Assembly: GCA_024372625.1 (NCBI GenBank)
Contig: CP099605.1
Location: 248,001-312,000, forward strand
From: Comamonadaceae bacterium OTU4NAUVB1
Lineage (GTDB): Bacteria > Pseudomonadota > Gammaproteobacteria > Burkholderiales > Burkholderiaceae_C
DNA length: 64,000 bases
Reading direction: 5' to 3'
The first letter of the stretch is position 1; every line of letters begins with the position of its first letter. The notes beneath the pieces were generated by a model that did no database searches, was not told where the DNA came from, and saw nothing but the letters and a program-made list of their open reading frames with translations. A program made the translations under genes and the position numbers. Positions 10,665 to 19,295 of the stretch are shown one piece after another.

Positions 10665-12341
10665 ATGAACGACCGCCCCTGGCTCGCCAGCTATCCCCCG
10701 GGCGTGCCGGCCGACATCGACGTCGGCCGCTACGCCTCGTTGCCGGCCCTGATGGAGGAGAGTTTCTCCACCCATGCCGATCGCATCGCCTACAGCTTCA
10801 TGGGCCGCGATGCCACCTATGGCGAGGTGGACCGCCTGAGCCGTGCCTTCGCGGCCTACCTGCAGGGACTCGGACTCAACCCCGGCGATCGCGTCGCCGT
10901 CATGATGCCCAATTGCACGCAGTACCCGATCGCCGTCGCGGGCATCCTGCGCGCGGGTCTGGTGCTGGTCAACGTCAACCCGCTCTACACCCCGCGCGAG
11001 CTCGCCCACCAGCTCAAGGACAGCGGCGCCACGGCGATCGTGATCATGGAGAACTTCGCCGCCACGCTGGCGCAGTGCCTGGACTCGACGTCGGTGAAGC
11101 ACGTCGTGCGTTGCGCCATGGGCGATCGCCTCGGACTGCTCAAGGGCGCTCTGGTCAATTTCGTGGTGCGCAAGGTGAAGAAGCTGGTGCCGCGCTGGCA
11201 CCTGCCCGGCGCGGTGACCTTCAACGCCGCGCTCGGGCACGGCGCTCGCGCGACGCTCAGGCCGGTCGCCCTCGGGCCCGACGACATCGCGGCGCTGCAG
11301 TACACCGGCGGTACCACCGGCGTCTCCAAGGGCGCGGTGCTGCTGCATCGCAACGTGATCGCCAACGTGCTGCAGTCGGAGGCCTGGAACGCGCCGGTGA
11401 TGGCGAAGGTGCCCGATGGCGAGCAGCCCACCAGCGTCTGCGCGCTGCCGCTCTATCACATCTTCGCCTTCACGGTGAACATGATGCTGGGCCTTCGAAC
11501 CGGCGGCAAGGTCATCCTGATCCCCAATCCGCGCGACCTCGCCGCCACGCTGAAGGAACTGTCCAAGCACACGTTCCACAGCTTTCCGGCCGTCAACACG
11601 CTCTTCAACGGACTCGCCAACCACCCGGATTTCGGCACCGTGAACTGGAAGAACCTGAAGGTGTCGGTCGGCGGCGGCATGGCGGTCCAGGGCGCGGTCG
11701 CCAGGCTCTGGCTGGAGAAGACCGGCTGCCCGATCTGCGAGGGCTACGGGCTGTCCGAAACCTCGCCGTCGGTGAGCTGCAACCCGACCACCAGCGCCGC
11801 CTACACCGGCACCATCGGCGTGCCGCTGCCCGGCACCTGGATGACCCTGCTGGACGACGAGGGCCGTCCCTCCGCGCCCGGAGAGGCCGGCGAGATCGCG
11901 ATCAAGGGGCCGCAGGTGATGGCCGGCTACTGGCAGCGCCCCGACGAGACCGCGAAGGTCATGACGGCCGACGGCTGGTTCAAGTCCGGGGACGTCGGCC
12001 GCGTCGACGAGCGGGGTTTCTTCCGCATCGTTGACCGCAAGAAGGACATGATCCTGGTGTCGGGATTCAACGTCTATCCCAACGAGATCGAGGACGTGGT
12101 CGCCCAGATGCCGGGCGTGCTCGAATGCGCGGCGGTCGGCATCGCCGACGAGAAGACGGGCGAGGCCGTCAAGCTGGTGATCGTGAGGAAGAGCGCTGAC
12201 CTCACGGAAGCCCAGGTGCGGACCTTCTGCAAGGAGAACCTCACGGGCTACAAGCGACCTGCGCGCATCGAGTTCCGTGCCGACATGCCCAAGACGCCGG
12301 TCGGCAAGATCCTGCGACGCGAGCTGCGCGACAAGGCCTGA
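10665..12341 (+). CDS. fadD: Long-chain acyl-CoA synthetase (AMP-binding)
   Basis: Activates fatty acids to acyl-CoA through an acyl-adenylate. The 558 residues include the phosphate-binding loop YTGGTTGVSKGAV near 220, the GYGLSETSPSVSCNP motif near 365, DGWFKSGDVGRVDERGF, the hinge VDRKKDMILVSGFNVYPNEIE, and the C-terminal catalytic Lys in PKTPVGKILRREL. FadD-type length. I chose ATG 10665 (MNDRPWLASYPPGVP), where the family begins; a GTG at 10626 overlaps the pntB stop and would add 13 residues with no good ribosome site. Probably co-transcribed with pnt, which would pair NADPH supply with lipid metabolism, but this is context only. Convergent with corA, 3 bp apart. Confidence 0.92.
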   Translation: MNDRPWLASYPPGVPADIDVGRYASLPALMEESFSTHADRIAYSFMGRDATYGEVDRLSRAFAAYLQGLGLNPGDRVAVMMPNCTQYPIAVAGILRAGLVLVNVNPLYTPRELAHQLKDSGATAIVIMENFAATLAQCLDSTSVKHVVRCAMGDRLGLLKGALVNFVVRKVKKLVPRWHLPGAVTFNAALGHGARATLRPVALGPDDIAALQYTGGTTGVSKGAVLLHRNVIANVLQSEAWNAPVMAKVPDGEQPTSVCALPLYHIFAFTVNMMLGLRTGGKVILIPNPRDLAATLKELSKHTFHSFPAVNTLFNGLANHPDFGTVNWKNLKVSVGGGMAVQGAVARLWLEKTGCPICEGYGLSETSPSVSCNPTTSAAYTGTIGVPLPGTWMTLLDDEGRPSAPGEAGEIAIKGPQVMAGYWQRPDETAKVMTADGWFKSGDVGRVDERGFFRIVDRKKDMILVSGFNVYPNEIEDVVAQMPGVLECAAVGIADEKTGEAVKLVIVRKSADLTEAQVRTFCKENLTGYKRPARIEFRADMPKTPVGKILRRELRDKA

Positions 12342-12344
12342 AGG

Positions 12345-13331
12345 CTACTTCAACCAGCCACGCCGGCGGAAGTACCACATCGGTCCGAGCGCGCTCGCCA
12401 CCATCAGCGCGATCGCGTAGCCGTAGCCGAAGGTCCAGTCGAGTTCGGGCATGAACTTGAAGTTCATGCCGTAGACGCTCGCGATCAGCGTGGGCGGCAG
12501 CAGCGCCACGCTGGCCACCGAGAAGATCTTGATGGTCTTGTTCTGGTTGATGTTGATGAAGCCGACCGTCGCGTCCATCAGGAAGTTGATCTTGTCGAAC
12601 AGGAAGGCGGTGTGGTTGTCCAGCGACTCGATGTCGCGCAGGATCTGGCGCGCCTCCTCGAACTGGTCGGCATTGAGCATGCGGCTGCGCATCATGAAGC
12701 TCACCGCGCGGCGCGTGTCCATCACGTTGCGGCGGATGCGTCCGTTCAGGTCTTCCTGACGCGCGATGGCGCCGAGGACCTCGCCGGCGAGTTCGTCGCT
12801 GACGTTGCCGGCCAGCACCTTCTTGCCGACGACCTCCAGTTCGTCGTAGATGTTCTCCAGCGTGTCGGCCGAGTATTCCGCGTCGGCGTCGAGCAGCTTG
12901 AGCAGCACCTCCTTGGCGTCCTCGATGAGTCCCGGCGCGCGCCGCGCGCGCATGCGCAGCAGTCGGAACACCGGCACGTCCTCGTCGTGGATGGAGAACA
13001 GCACGCCACGGCTGCGCAGCTCGGCGTTGTGCTGGTTGAGGATGAAGGCCACGCGCACGGAGCGCGGGTTCTCGTCGTCGTCGATCAGGAAGTCGCTGCG
13101 GATGTGCAGCTCGCCGTTGTCTTCCTCGTAGAAGCGGGCGGACTCCTCGATGTCCTCGTCCATCGCATCCTCGGGGATGGACAGGCCGTAGTACTGCTTG
13201 ATCCAGCGCTTCTCCTCGAGCGTCGGCGATTCGAGGTCGACCCAGATGGGCTGGAACTGGGACAGCTCCTCGAGGGCCTCGATCTCTTCCTGGACCAGGC
13301 GCCCGTTGGCGAGCGTGAAGATGTTGAGCAT
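12345..13331 (-). CDS. corA: Magnesium/cobalt transporter CorA
   Basis: Homopentameric Mg2+ channel of the inner membrane. 328 residues: a large acidic cytoplasmic N-terminal domain, a long stalk helix region (about 170-260), then two C-terminal transmembrane segments with the pore signature YGMNFKFMPEL between them and a basic end (YFRRRGWLK). The family is certain. ATG 13331 has GGGAG about 9 nt upstream. A CATAATCG element at 13473-13480 on this strand suggests transcription starts about 135 nt before the gene, and the leader holds two strong hairpins (13417-13442 and 13362-13395). This raises the possibility of RNA-level control, as known for some Mg transporters of enterics. Confidence 0.96.
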   Translation of the reverse strand: MLNIFTLANGRLVQEEIEALEELSQFQPIWVDLESPTLEEKRWIKQYYGLSIPEDAMDEDIEESARFYEEDNGELHIRSDFLIDDDENPRSVRVAFILNQHNAELRSRGVLFSIHDEDVPVFRLLRMRARRAPGLIEDAKEVLLKLLDADAEYSADTLENIYDELEVVGKKVLAGNVSDELAGEVLGAIARQEDLNGRIRRNVMDTRRAVSFMMRSRMLNADQFEEARQILRDIESLDNHTAFLFDKINFLMDATVGFININQNKTIKIFSVASVALLPPTLIASVYGMNFKFMPELDWTFGYGYAIALMVASALGPMWYFRRRGWLK

Positions 13332-13361
13332 GGGCTCACTCCCGTGAAAATTCTGACGATG

Positions 13362-13442
13362 GGCGAGGGGGTGGGACGCTTCCGATTCCCTCGCCGATGG
13401 CGTTCAGGCGGGAGTCGAAAGCTGTCGAGACGGACAGCTTTC
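13362..13442 (-). promoter_or_regulatory. Structured 5' leader of corA with two hairpins
   Basis: On the minus strand the first hairpin has perfect 10-bp arms GAAAGCTGTC and GACAGCTTTC around a 6-nt loop (13417-13442). The second has 8-bp arms GGCGAGGG and CCCTCGCC around an 18-nt loop (13362-13395). Neither is followed by a T tract, so they are not plain terminators. They lie between a CATAATC -10 candidate (13474-13480) and the corA start. Confidence 0.5.
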
Positions 13443-13474
13443 CAAGTCGATATCTCCGGTTGAAGCGACGCGCG

Positions 13475-13480
13475 ATTATG
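13475..13480 (-). promoter_or_regulatory. Candidate -10 box of corA
   Basis: CATAAT followed by CG on the minus strand, identical to the element before ptsN at 16571. No convincing -35. It implies a leader of about 135 nt. Confidence 0.4.
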
Positions 13481-13551
13481 GCATCGGCCCCCGGCATTTA
13501 CCCGTAGAGACGCCGCGTCCCGGACCCCGTTCGTTCTGGATGGACATCCAG

Positions 13552-13557
13552 TAAAGT
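13552..13557 (+). promoter_or_regulatory. Candidate -10 box of the UvrD-like helicase gene
   Basis: TAAAGT followed by CG, ending 8 nt before ATG 13566. If used, the transcript would begin within a base or two of the start codon. Confidence 0.35.
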
Positions 13558-13565
13558 CGAGTCCG

Positions 13566-15710
13566 ATGCCCACCGCCGCGACCGTCCCAGCCCCCGCGCC
13601 TTCCACGTCGGCCGAGCGCCTCGCCCAGGCGTTGTCGACCCTCAACGAAGCCCAGCGCGCGGCGGTCGAACACGGCTGGGCACCGGGTGGGGCGGGCGCC
13701 GCGGATGCGCGTCCGCTGCTCGTGATCGCCGGCGCCGGATCGGGCAAGACCAGCACCCTGGCGCATCGCGTCGCCGGCCTGATCGCCCGCGGCACCGATC
13801 CACGGCGCATCCTGCTGCTGACCTTCTCGCGCCGCGCGGCCCAGGAGATGGCGCGCCGCGCCGGCCAGGTTGCCGCGCGCGTGCTGGGACTGCGCGACGA
13901 GGCCACGCCCGTGCTGCCGTGGGCCGGCACCTTCCACGGCATCGGCGCGCGGCTGCTGCGCGAACACGCCGTTCAGATCGGCCTGGACGAGGACTTCACC
14001 ATCCACGACCGCGGCGATGCCGAGGACCTCATGGGACTGGTGCGCCACGACCTGGGCCTGTCGGCCACCACCCGGCGTTTTCCGCGGAAGGGAACCTGCC
14101 TCTCGATCTACTCGCGCGCGGTCAACACGTGCATGCCGCTCGGCCACGTGCTGGCGGAGGCATTCCCGTGGTGCGGCGAATGGCAGGACGAGTTCCGGCG
14201 GCTGTTCGCGGCCTATGTGGAGGCGAAGCAGCATCAGCATGCGCTCGACTACGACGACCTGCTGCTCTACTGGGCCGGCATGGTGGCCGAGCCCGCGCTC
14301 GCGGCGCAGGTCGCAGCGCGCTTCGACCACGTGCTGGTCGACGAGTACCAGGACACCAACCGGCTGCAGGCCTCGATCCTGCTCGGCCTCAAGCCCGACG
14401 GGCAGGGCCTCACGGTGGTCGGCGACGACGCGCAGTCGATCTATTCGTTCCGTGGCGCGACGGTGCGCAACATCCTCGATTTCCCCGCTCAGTTCTCGCG
14501 TCCTTCGCCCGAGGGGCCGCAGCCGGTGGAGACGCGCATCGTCACGCTGGAGCGCAACTACCGCTCGACGCAGCCGATCCTCGACGTCTCCAACGCCGTC
14601 ATCGCCGCCGCGGCCGAACGGCATGCCAAGACCCTGTGGACCGACAAGGCCTCGGCCGGCCGGCCCCAGCTCGTGCTGGTCCCGGACGAAGCGCAGCAGG
14701 CGCAGTGGGTGGCCGACCGCGTGCTGGCGCATCGCGAGGGCGGGCTGGCACTGAAGTCCCAGGCGGTCCTGTTCCGCACCTCCTCCCACAGCGCGGCACT
14801 CGAGCTGGAACTGGCGCGACGCAACATCCCGTTCGTCAAGTACGGCGGACTCAAGTTCCTCGAGGCGGCGCACGTCAAGGATGTGCTGGCCGTGCTGCGT
14901 TTCGCCCAGAACCCGCGCGGCCGCATGGCGGGATTCCGTGTCACGCAGCTCATCCCCGGCATCGGCCCGGCCACCTCGGCGCGGCTGCTCGACGCGATGG
15001 ACGCCGCGACCGACCCCGGCGCCGCCGTGCAGGCGTTCGTGCCGCCTTCCACGGCGAAAGTGGAATGGGCGCGGTTCGCGCAGGCGTATGCCGCGCTGCG
15101 TCGACCGGATCTGGCATGGCCGGGCGACATGGACATCGCCGTGCGCTGGTACCTGCCGCACCTGGAGCGCCTGCACGACGATGCCGCCGTCCGGCGCGGC
15201 GATGTCGAGCAACTCGCCCGGCTGGCCGTGGGCCACGGTTCGCGCGAGCGTTTCCTGACCGAACTCACCCTCGACCCGCCAGAGGCCACCAGCGACCGGC
15301 CCGGCCCGCCGCTGCTCGACGAGGACTACCTGATCCTGTCGACCATCCATTCGGCCAAAGGCCAGGAATGGACGTCGGTGCACGTGCTCAACGCCGTCGA
15401 CGGCTGTCTACCGGCCGACATGGCGCAGGGCGCGCACGAACTCGAAGAGGAGCGGCGACTGCTCTACGTGGCCATGACCCGGGCCAGGGACCACCTCCAT
15501 GTCCTGGTGCCGCAACGCTTCTACGTCACGCAGCAGGCGGTGCGCGGCGAGCGCCACCTGTATGCCGCCCGCACCCGCTTCATCACCGAGGCCGATGCCG
15601 ACCGGTTCGAGCGCGTGACCTGGCCAGCGGCCCCGCCGCGAGGTCCCGCCGTGCCACCACCGGCCGCCATCATCGACCTGCTGGGCCGCATGCGAGCCGC
15701 CTGGCGCTGA
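13566..15710 (+). CDS. UvrD/Rep-family ATP-dependent DNA helicase
   Basis: Superfamily 1A helicase of 714 residues. Motifs in order: Q-motif region LNEAQRAAVEHG, Walker A VIAGAGSGKTSTLAHR near 55, Ia LLLTFSRRAAQEM, II VDEYQDTNRLQ near 260, III VVGDDAQSIYSFRGA, IV LERNYRSTQPIL, V STIHSAKGQEWTSVHVLN and VI EEERRLLYVAMTRARDHLHV near 625. The protein is close to UvrD/Rep/PcrA in size, but the region between motifs Ia and II contains a Cys-containing stretch (NTCMPLGH...FPWCGEW) that I do not recognise from UvrD. It is probably a paralogue rather than the main mismatch-repair UvrD. It starts at ATG 13566 with no ribosome site and may be leaderless. Expected to unwind DNA 3' to 5'. Confidence 0.9.
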   Translation: MPTAATVPAPAPSTSAERLAQALSTLNEAQRAAVEHGWAPGGAGAADARPLLVIAGAGSGKTSTLAHRVAGLIARGTDPRRILLLTFSRRAAQEMARRAGQVAARVLGLRDEATPVLPWAGTFHGIGARLLREHAVQIGLDEDFTIHDRGDAEDLMGLVRHDLGLSATTRRFPRKGTCLSIYSRAVNTCMPLGHVLAEAFPWCGEWQDEFRRLFAAYVEAKQHQHALDYDDLLLYWAGMVAEPALAAQVAARFDHVLVDEYQDTNRLQASILLGLKPDGQGLTVVGDDAQSIYSFRGATVRNILDFPAQFSRPSPEGPQPVETRIVTLERNYRSTQPILDVSNAVIAAAAERHAKTLWTDKASAGRPQLVLVPDEAQQAQWVADRVLAHREGGLALKSQAVLFRTSSHSAALELELARRNIPFVKYGGLKFLEAAHVKDVLAVLRFAQNPRGRMAGFRVTQLIPGIGPATSARLLDAMDAATDPGAAVQAFVPPSTAKVEWARFAQAYAALRRPDLAWPGDMDIAVRWYLPHLERLHDDAAVRRGDVEQLARLAVGHGSRERFLTELTLDPPEATSDRPGPPLLDEDYLILSTIHSAKGQEWTSVHVLNAVDGCLPADMAQGAHELEEERRLLYVAMTRARDHLHVLVPQRFYVTQQAVRGERHLYAARTRFITEADADRFERVTWPAAPPRGPAVPPPAAIIDLLGRMRAAWR

Positions 15711-16173
15711 AACGCAGGCACGGTCGCCGGACGGGCGCACGGGCATCGCGCCCGGCATCGGTATCGGCAATGGCGTTGGCCTTGTCCGCAGGAGGGTCGA
15801 AGCCTTCGCTTCGGGCCGTGAACTTTTTTATTAATGTCTTCCGCAGGCGGCGACCCCTGGCGCTGCCTTGCTATGAATTGAAGAGCGGCCGATGCCGCGC
15901 GACGAGTCGCTTCCGGGGGGCTGTCTCCAGGCGGTTGCAATGCCTGCGCACCTTGGGCATAGTGAATCCGTCCTCTCCGACTCGTGACCTCGTTCCGATT
16001 CGACGAAGGCCGAACACACACCCATTTCCCTTTCCGATCACCCGTCGCTCCCGCTTCCTCCCGTCCCCCATCGCCGCAAAGTCCGCCTTTTCCCCACTCC
16101 TTTTTCGCCGGCTGGCGCCTTCATCCCGAAGCGCCGGTCATTTCCCCAACCGTCAATTCCAGGAGGTCATTTC
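15711..16173 (+). promoter_or_regulatory. Intergenic region and long pyrimidine-rich leader of hpf
   Basis: No gene is visible in these 463 bp. A 6-bp stem (CGAAGC/GCTTCG) lies near 15799-15814, with AT-rich DNA at 15823-15836 that may end helicase transcription. A promoter candidate follows at 15935-15963. From about 16010 to 16160 the plus strand is strongly C/T-rich and contains a bulged hairpin at 16114-16135 (GGCGC/GCGCC plus TTC/GAA). The region ends in a perfect AGGAGGT (16161-16167) 6 nt before ATG. Confidence 0.45.
15935..15963 (+). promoter_or_regulatory. Candidate sigma-70 promoter of hpf
   Basis: TTGCAA (15935-15940), a 17-bp spacer, then CATAGT (15958-15963). It would give a leader near 200 nt. 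Confidence 0.4.
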
Positions 16174-16503
16174 ATGAATTTGACGATCAGCGGTCATCAC
16201 CTCGACGTTTCTCCCGCCTTGCGCAACTACGTCACCACCAAGCTCGACCGGATCACCCGGCATTTCGACCAGGTGGTCGATGTCAAGGTGATCCTCACGG
16301 TGGAAAACCAGAAGGAAAAGGAACGACGCCAGAAGGCGGAGTGCAACATCCATGTCAAGGGCAACGACATGTTCGCGGAGTCGAGTCACGCTGATCTCTA
16401 TGCCGCCGTGGACGACCTCGTCGACAAGCTCGACCGCCAGGTCGTCAAGCACAAGGACCGACTGCAGGACCACCATCATCAGGCGCCCAAGCGCGTGATG
16501 TAA
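16174..16503 (+). CDS. hpf: Ribosome hibernation-promoting factor, short form
   Basis: Binds the 30S decoding centre in slow growth and promotes 100S ribosome dimers. 109 residues with the family start [24 protein letters not shown], the [20 protein letters not shown] strand and [22 protein letters not shown] helix, then a short His-rich tail. It lacks the C-terminal dimerisation domain of long HPF, as expected in gamma- and betaproteobacteria. It has a perfect AGGAGGT. In many proteobacteria hpf follows rpoN directly; here rpoN is about 43 kb away. A strong terminator follows at 16531-16558, so ptsN is probably transcribed mainly from its own promoter. Confidence 0.95.
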   Translation: MNLTISGHHLDVSPALRNYVTTKLDRITRHFDQVVDVKVILTVENQKEKERRQKAECNIHVKGNDMFAESSHADLYAAVDDLVDKLDRQVVKHKDRLQDHHHQAPKRVM

Positions 16504-16530
16504 ACCCTCATTCGGGCAAATCCCGTTGCG

Positions 16531-16558
16531 GGCCACCTTCGGGTGGCCTTGGCTTTTT
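16531..16558 (+). terminator. Intrinsic terminator after hpf
   Basis: Perfect 7-bp stem GGCCACC/GGTGGCC with a TTCG tetraloop (16531-16548), followed by TTGGCTTTTT. The best rho-independent terminator in the window. Confidence 0.85.
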
Positions 16559-16576
16559 GGGAGGCGGGTGCATAAT
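16549..16576 (+). promoter_or_regulatory. Candidate promoter of ptsN
   Basis: TTGGCT (16549-16554), a 16-bp spacer, then CATAAT (16571-16576) followed by CG. The -35 lies inside the T-rich tail of the hpf terminator. Confidence 0.45.
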
Positions 16577-16597
16577 CGCCCCCGCCCCGACCTCACC

Positions 16598-17065
16598 ATG
16601 AACCGCCTCGCGTCCATCCTGCCGCCCGCTCAAGTCCTCGTGAGCGTCGACGCCACGAGCAAAAAACGTGCTTTCGAAGAAGCTGGCCTGCTGTTCGAGA
16701 ACCTCCACGGCCTCGCGCGGGCGCTCATCACCGACAGTCTGTTCGCACGCGAACGCCTGGGCTCGACCGGACTCGGCCATGGCGTGGCGATTCCGCATGG
16801 GCGCATCAAGGGCCTCAAGTCACCGATGGCTTCGGTGTTCCGGCTGGCCGATCCGATCGGCTTCGATGCCCCCGACGAACAACCGGTGGTGTTGCTGATC
16901 TTTCTGCTGGTGCCCGAGGCCGCGACGCAGAAGCATCTGGAAATCCTTTCGGAGATCGCGGAACTCCTCAGTGACGCGAGTCTGCGCGAGCAGATCAAGT
17001 CGAGCACCGACGCTCAGGCACTGCACGCCCTGATCGCCGGCTGGCAATCCGCTCAGGTGGCCTGA
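16598..17065 (+). CDS. ptsN: PTS IIA-like nitrogen regulatory protein PtsN (EIIA-Ntr)
   Basis: Phosphoryl acceptor of the nitrogen PTS (PtsP-NPr-PtsN), which in other bacteria affects K+ transport, nitrogen control and sigma-54 functions. 155 residues in an EIIA mannitol-type fold; the phosphorylated His67 is in STGLGHGVAIPHGRIKGL. The start MNRLASILPPAQVLVSV matches the family; the frame is open further upstream through the hpf terminator but has no similarity there. It is followed after 24 bp by hprK, which in Betaproteobacteria phosphorylates the NPr-type HPr. Confidence 0.95.
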   Translation: MNRLASILPPAQVLVSVDATSKKRAFEEAGLLFENLHGLARALITDSLFARERLGSTGLGHGVAIPHGRIKGLKSPMASVFRLADPIGFDAPDEQPVVLLIFLLVPEAATQKHLEILSEIAELLSDASLREQIKSSTDAQALHALIAGWQSAQVA

Positions 17066-17089
17066 ACCGCCTGCTCGTCGCACCCGCGC

Positions 17090-18046
17090 ATGAAACCGAC
17101 GGTGATCAGCGCGGATGCGATGTTCGAGGAATTCCGCGCATCGCTGCGCTGGGAGTGGCTGGCCGGACTGGGCGCGTCGGAGCGTCAGTTCGACCCCGAT
17201 GTCATCAGTCGCGCGCAATCCGCCGCCGATCTGGTGGGCTATCTCAACTACATCCATCCCTACCGGGTGCAGATCCTGGGCACCCGCGAAGTCGCCTACC
17301 TGACCCGTGGCAGTCCGGAAGACTGCGCCCGGCGCGTCGCACGCATCGTGATGCTGGAGCCTCCGATGCTCGTTCTGGCCGATGGCCAGACCGCTCCCGA
17401 TGAACTGCTCGCCATCTGCGAACGCGCTCAGCTGCCGCTGTTCGCGACGCGCGAGAGTTCGGCGTTCGTGATCGACCTGCTGCGTGCCTACCTGTCCAAG
17501 CATTTCGCCGAGCGCACGTCAATGCACGGCGTGTTCATGGACATCCTGGGGCTGGGCGTGATGATCACCGGCGAATCGGGTCTGGGCAAAAGCGAACTCG
17601 GTCTGGAGTTGATCTCGCGCGGCAACGGACTGGTGGCCGACGATGCGATCGACCTGTTTCGCATCAATCAGAACACCATCGAGGGCCGTTGCCCGGAATT
17701 GCTGCAGAACCTGCTGGAGGTGCGCGGCATCGGTCTGCTGGACATACGCGCGATCTTTGGCGAGACGGCCGTGCGGCGAAAGATGCGACTCAAGCTGATC
17801 GTCCACCTCGTGCGACGCGACAGCTTCGAACGCGACTACGAGCGCATGCCGGCCGCGCCGCTGACCCAGGACGTCCTGGGCATCCCTGTGCGCAAGGTCA
17901 TCATCCAGGTGGTCGCGGGACGCAACATCGCCGTGCTGGTGGAAGCAGCCGTGCGCAATTCGATCCTGCAATTGCGTGGCATCGACACCTACGCCGATTT
18001 CGTCGCGCGCCATCAGCGCGCGATGGAAAGCAGCGCCGATACCTGA
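17090..18046 (+). CDS. hprK: HPr kinase/phosphorylase
   Basis: Bifunctional Ser kinase/phosphorylase acting on HPr. 318 residues: the N-terminal domain (1-130) contains the [14 protein letters not shown] segment, and the C-terminal kinase domain has Walker [15 protein letters not shown] at 161 and the family signature [20 protein letters not shown] with the Asp/Arg catalytic residues. The C-terminal helix ends in [13 protein letters not shown]. In Proteobacteria HprK is found without sugar-type PTS permeases and is thought to tie the nitrogen PTS to central metabolism. It is probably co-transcribed with ptsN and converges on fur. Confidence 0.95.
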   Translation: MKPTVISADAMFEEFRASLRWEWLAGLGASERQFDPDVISRAQSAADLVGYLNYIHPYRVQILGTREVAYLTRGSPEDCARRVARIVMLEPPMLVLADGQTAPDELLAICERAQLPLFATRESSAFVIDLLRAYLSKHFAERTSMHGVFMDILGLGVMITGESGLGKSELGLELISRGNGLVADDAIDLFRINQNTIEGRCPELLQNLLEVRGIGLLDIRAIFGETAVRRKMRLKLIVHLVRRDSFERDYERMPAAPLTQDVLGIPVRKVIIQVVAGRNIAVLVEAAVRNSILQLRGIDTYADFVARHQRAMESSADT

Positions 18047-18091
18047 GGACTCGCGCCGCATCTGCGCAGCGGTGCGCGTCGGTCGGCGAAG

Positions 18092-18106
18092 CTCGCCGAA
18101 GGCGAG
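18092..18106 (-). terminator. Hairpin downstream of fur
   Basis: CTCGCC/GGCGAG stem with a 3-nt loop, 6 bp after the fur stop on the minus strand. The tail CTTCGCC has few T residues, so efficiency is uncertain; being nearly symmetrical it may also stop hprK transcripts. Confidence 0.4.
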
Positions 18107-18112
18107 GCGAGG

Positions 18113-18532
18113 TCAGCGCTTCTGGGTGCAGTCCGCGCACAGGCCGTAGAGCGACATCGCATGGTCCTGCAGGATCCAGCCCTTGTCCTTGGCGACGAGT
18201 TGCTGGCGGCTTTCGATCTCCGCGTCGTAGAACTCCTCGACCTTGCCGCATGACGTGCAGATCAGGTGGTCGTGGTGCGAGCCCTCGTTGAGTTCGTAGA
18301 CCGCCTTGCCACTTTCGAAATGGCTGCGCTCCAGAATGCCGGCCTGCTCGAACTGCGTCAGCACGCGGTACACGGTCGCCAGACCGATGTCCGAGTGCTC
18401 GTTGAGCAGCACGCGGAACACATCCTCGGCGGTCATGTGCCGCTGGCTGGTGGTCTGGAAGATCTGAAGGATCTTCAGTCGGGGCAGCGTGGCCTTCAGG
18501 CCGGTGCTCTTGAGTTCGTCGATGTTGCCCAT
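18113..18532 (-). CDS. fur: Ferric uptake regulator Fur
   Basis: Fe2+-dependent repressor of iron-uptake genes. 139 residues: winged-helix N-terminal domain with [14 protein letters not shown] and [19 protein letters not shown], then the metal-binding dimerisation domain with [27 protein letters not shown] and the C-terminal GLCADCTQK. Both CxxC pairs are present, so a structural zinc site is expected. The start ATG 18532 is the family start. It is divergent from bamE with 87 bp between, the arrangement seen across Betaproteobacteria. The siderophore receptor gene at 42669-44921 is a likely target. Confidence 0.97.
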   Translation of the reverse strand: MGNIDELKSTGLKATLPRLKILQIFQTTSQRHMTAEDVFRVLLNEHSDIGLATVYRVLTQFEQAGILERSHFESGKAVYELNEGSHHDHLICTSCGKVEEFYDAEIESRQQLVAKDKGWILQDHAMSLYGLCADCTQKR

Positions 18533-18583
18533 GGTCTTTTCCTGCGCCTGCCCTGCAGGGATGAGCCTCCGAAGGGCAGCCGT

Positions 18584-18589
18584 TACAAT
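18584..18589 (+). promoter_or_regulatory. Candidate -10 box of bamE in the fur-bamE intergenic region
   Basis: TACAAT followed by CG, about 30 nt before ATG 18620. The following GATC-ATATCGTTC-GATC symmetry (18595-18611) is weak, and I do not call a Fur box here. Confidence 0.4.
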
Positions 18590-18619
18590 CGTCCGATCAT
18601 ATCGTTCGATCCTCCATTC

Positions 18620-19168
18620 ATGCTTGTCAATCTCCAAGGCCGTCTGTGGCCGATGGCTGCGGTCGCGGTGGCGGGCTGGTCGCTGAGCGGCTGTGGCAGC
18701 GTCACCGATCGCACGCGGGACGCGCTGGTCGCCGTGACACCGTACAAGGTCGAGGTGGTGCAAGGCAATTTCGTCTCCAAGGAGCAGGTCGAGTTGCTCA
18801 AGCCGGGCCTGTCGCGCCAGCAGGTGCGGGAGATTCTGGGTACGTCGCTGCTGACCGACGTGTTCCATGCCGATCGCTGGGACTATGTCTTCACCATCCG
18901 GCGCCAGGGTGTCGAGCCGCAACAGCGACGTCTCACGGTGTTCTTCAAGGGCGAGCTGCTCGACAGGTACCAGGGCGACGTCATGCCCAGCGAACAGGAG
19001 TTCGTCGCCACCCTCGACACCCGTCGCCGCATCGGCAAGGTGCCCGTGCTCGAGGCCTCCGAGGCGCAACTCGACAAGGTGGCGCCGGTTAAGTCCACGC
19101 CGTTGCCGGCCAACGCGCCCGCTCCGTTGGCGCCCTTGCCGGCCAGTTACCCACCACTGGAGCGCTGA
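18620..19168 (+). CDS. bamE: Outer membrane protein assembly factor BamE (SmpA/OmlA)
   Basis: Lipoprotein of the Bam complex that inserts beta-barrel proteins. 182 residues: a hydrophobic signal with lipobox WSLSGCG (lipidated Cys at residue 25), then the BamE domain [22 protein letters not shown]...[12 protein letters not shown]...[15 protein letters not shown]...RRLTVFFKG, and a Pro/Ala-rich tail of about 30 residues not needed for the fold. Start ATG 18620; the frame is open far upstream across the fur gene but only on this part does it match the family. Divergent from fur, as in related genomes. Acts in the periplasm, anchored to the outer membrane. Confidence 0.95.
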   Translation: MLVNLQGRLWPMAAVAVAGWSLSGCGSVTDRTRDALVAVTPYKVEVVQGNFVSKEQVELLKPGLSRQQVREILGTSLLTDVFHADRWDYVFTIRRQGVEPQQRRLTVFFKGELLDRYQGDVMPSEQEFVATLDTRRRIGKVPVLEASEAQLDKVAPVKSTPLPANAPAPLAPLPASYPPLER

Positions 19169-19295
19169 CGCGCACGGTCGGGCGGTCGCTCCGTGCCGGT
19201 CGTCCTGCAGGCAGGGTCCCATCCGGTCTGCGCGAGGAAGCCGGCCGCGATGCCCGAACCGGCCTCGCACTCCTTGAATTGAAGGCTTGTTCAAA

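Noticed and set aside
15799..15836. Terminator for the helicase gene from the CGAAGC/GCTTCG stem and T run
   Set aside because: The T run begins well beyond the stem, so it is not a standard intrinsic terminator.
18533..18619. Fur box in the fur-bamE intergenic region
   Set aside because: Only a loose GATC-flanked symmetry is visible, with poor match to the Fur consensus.
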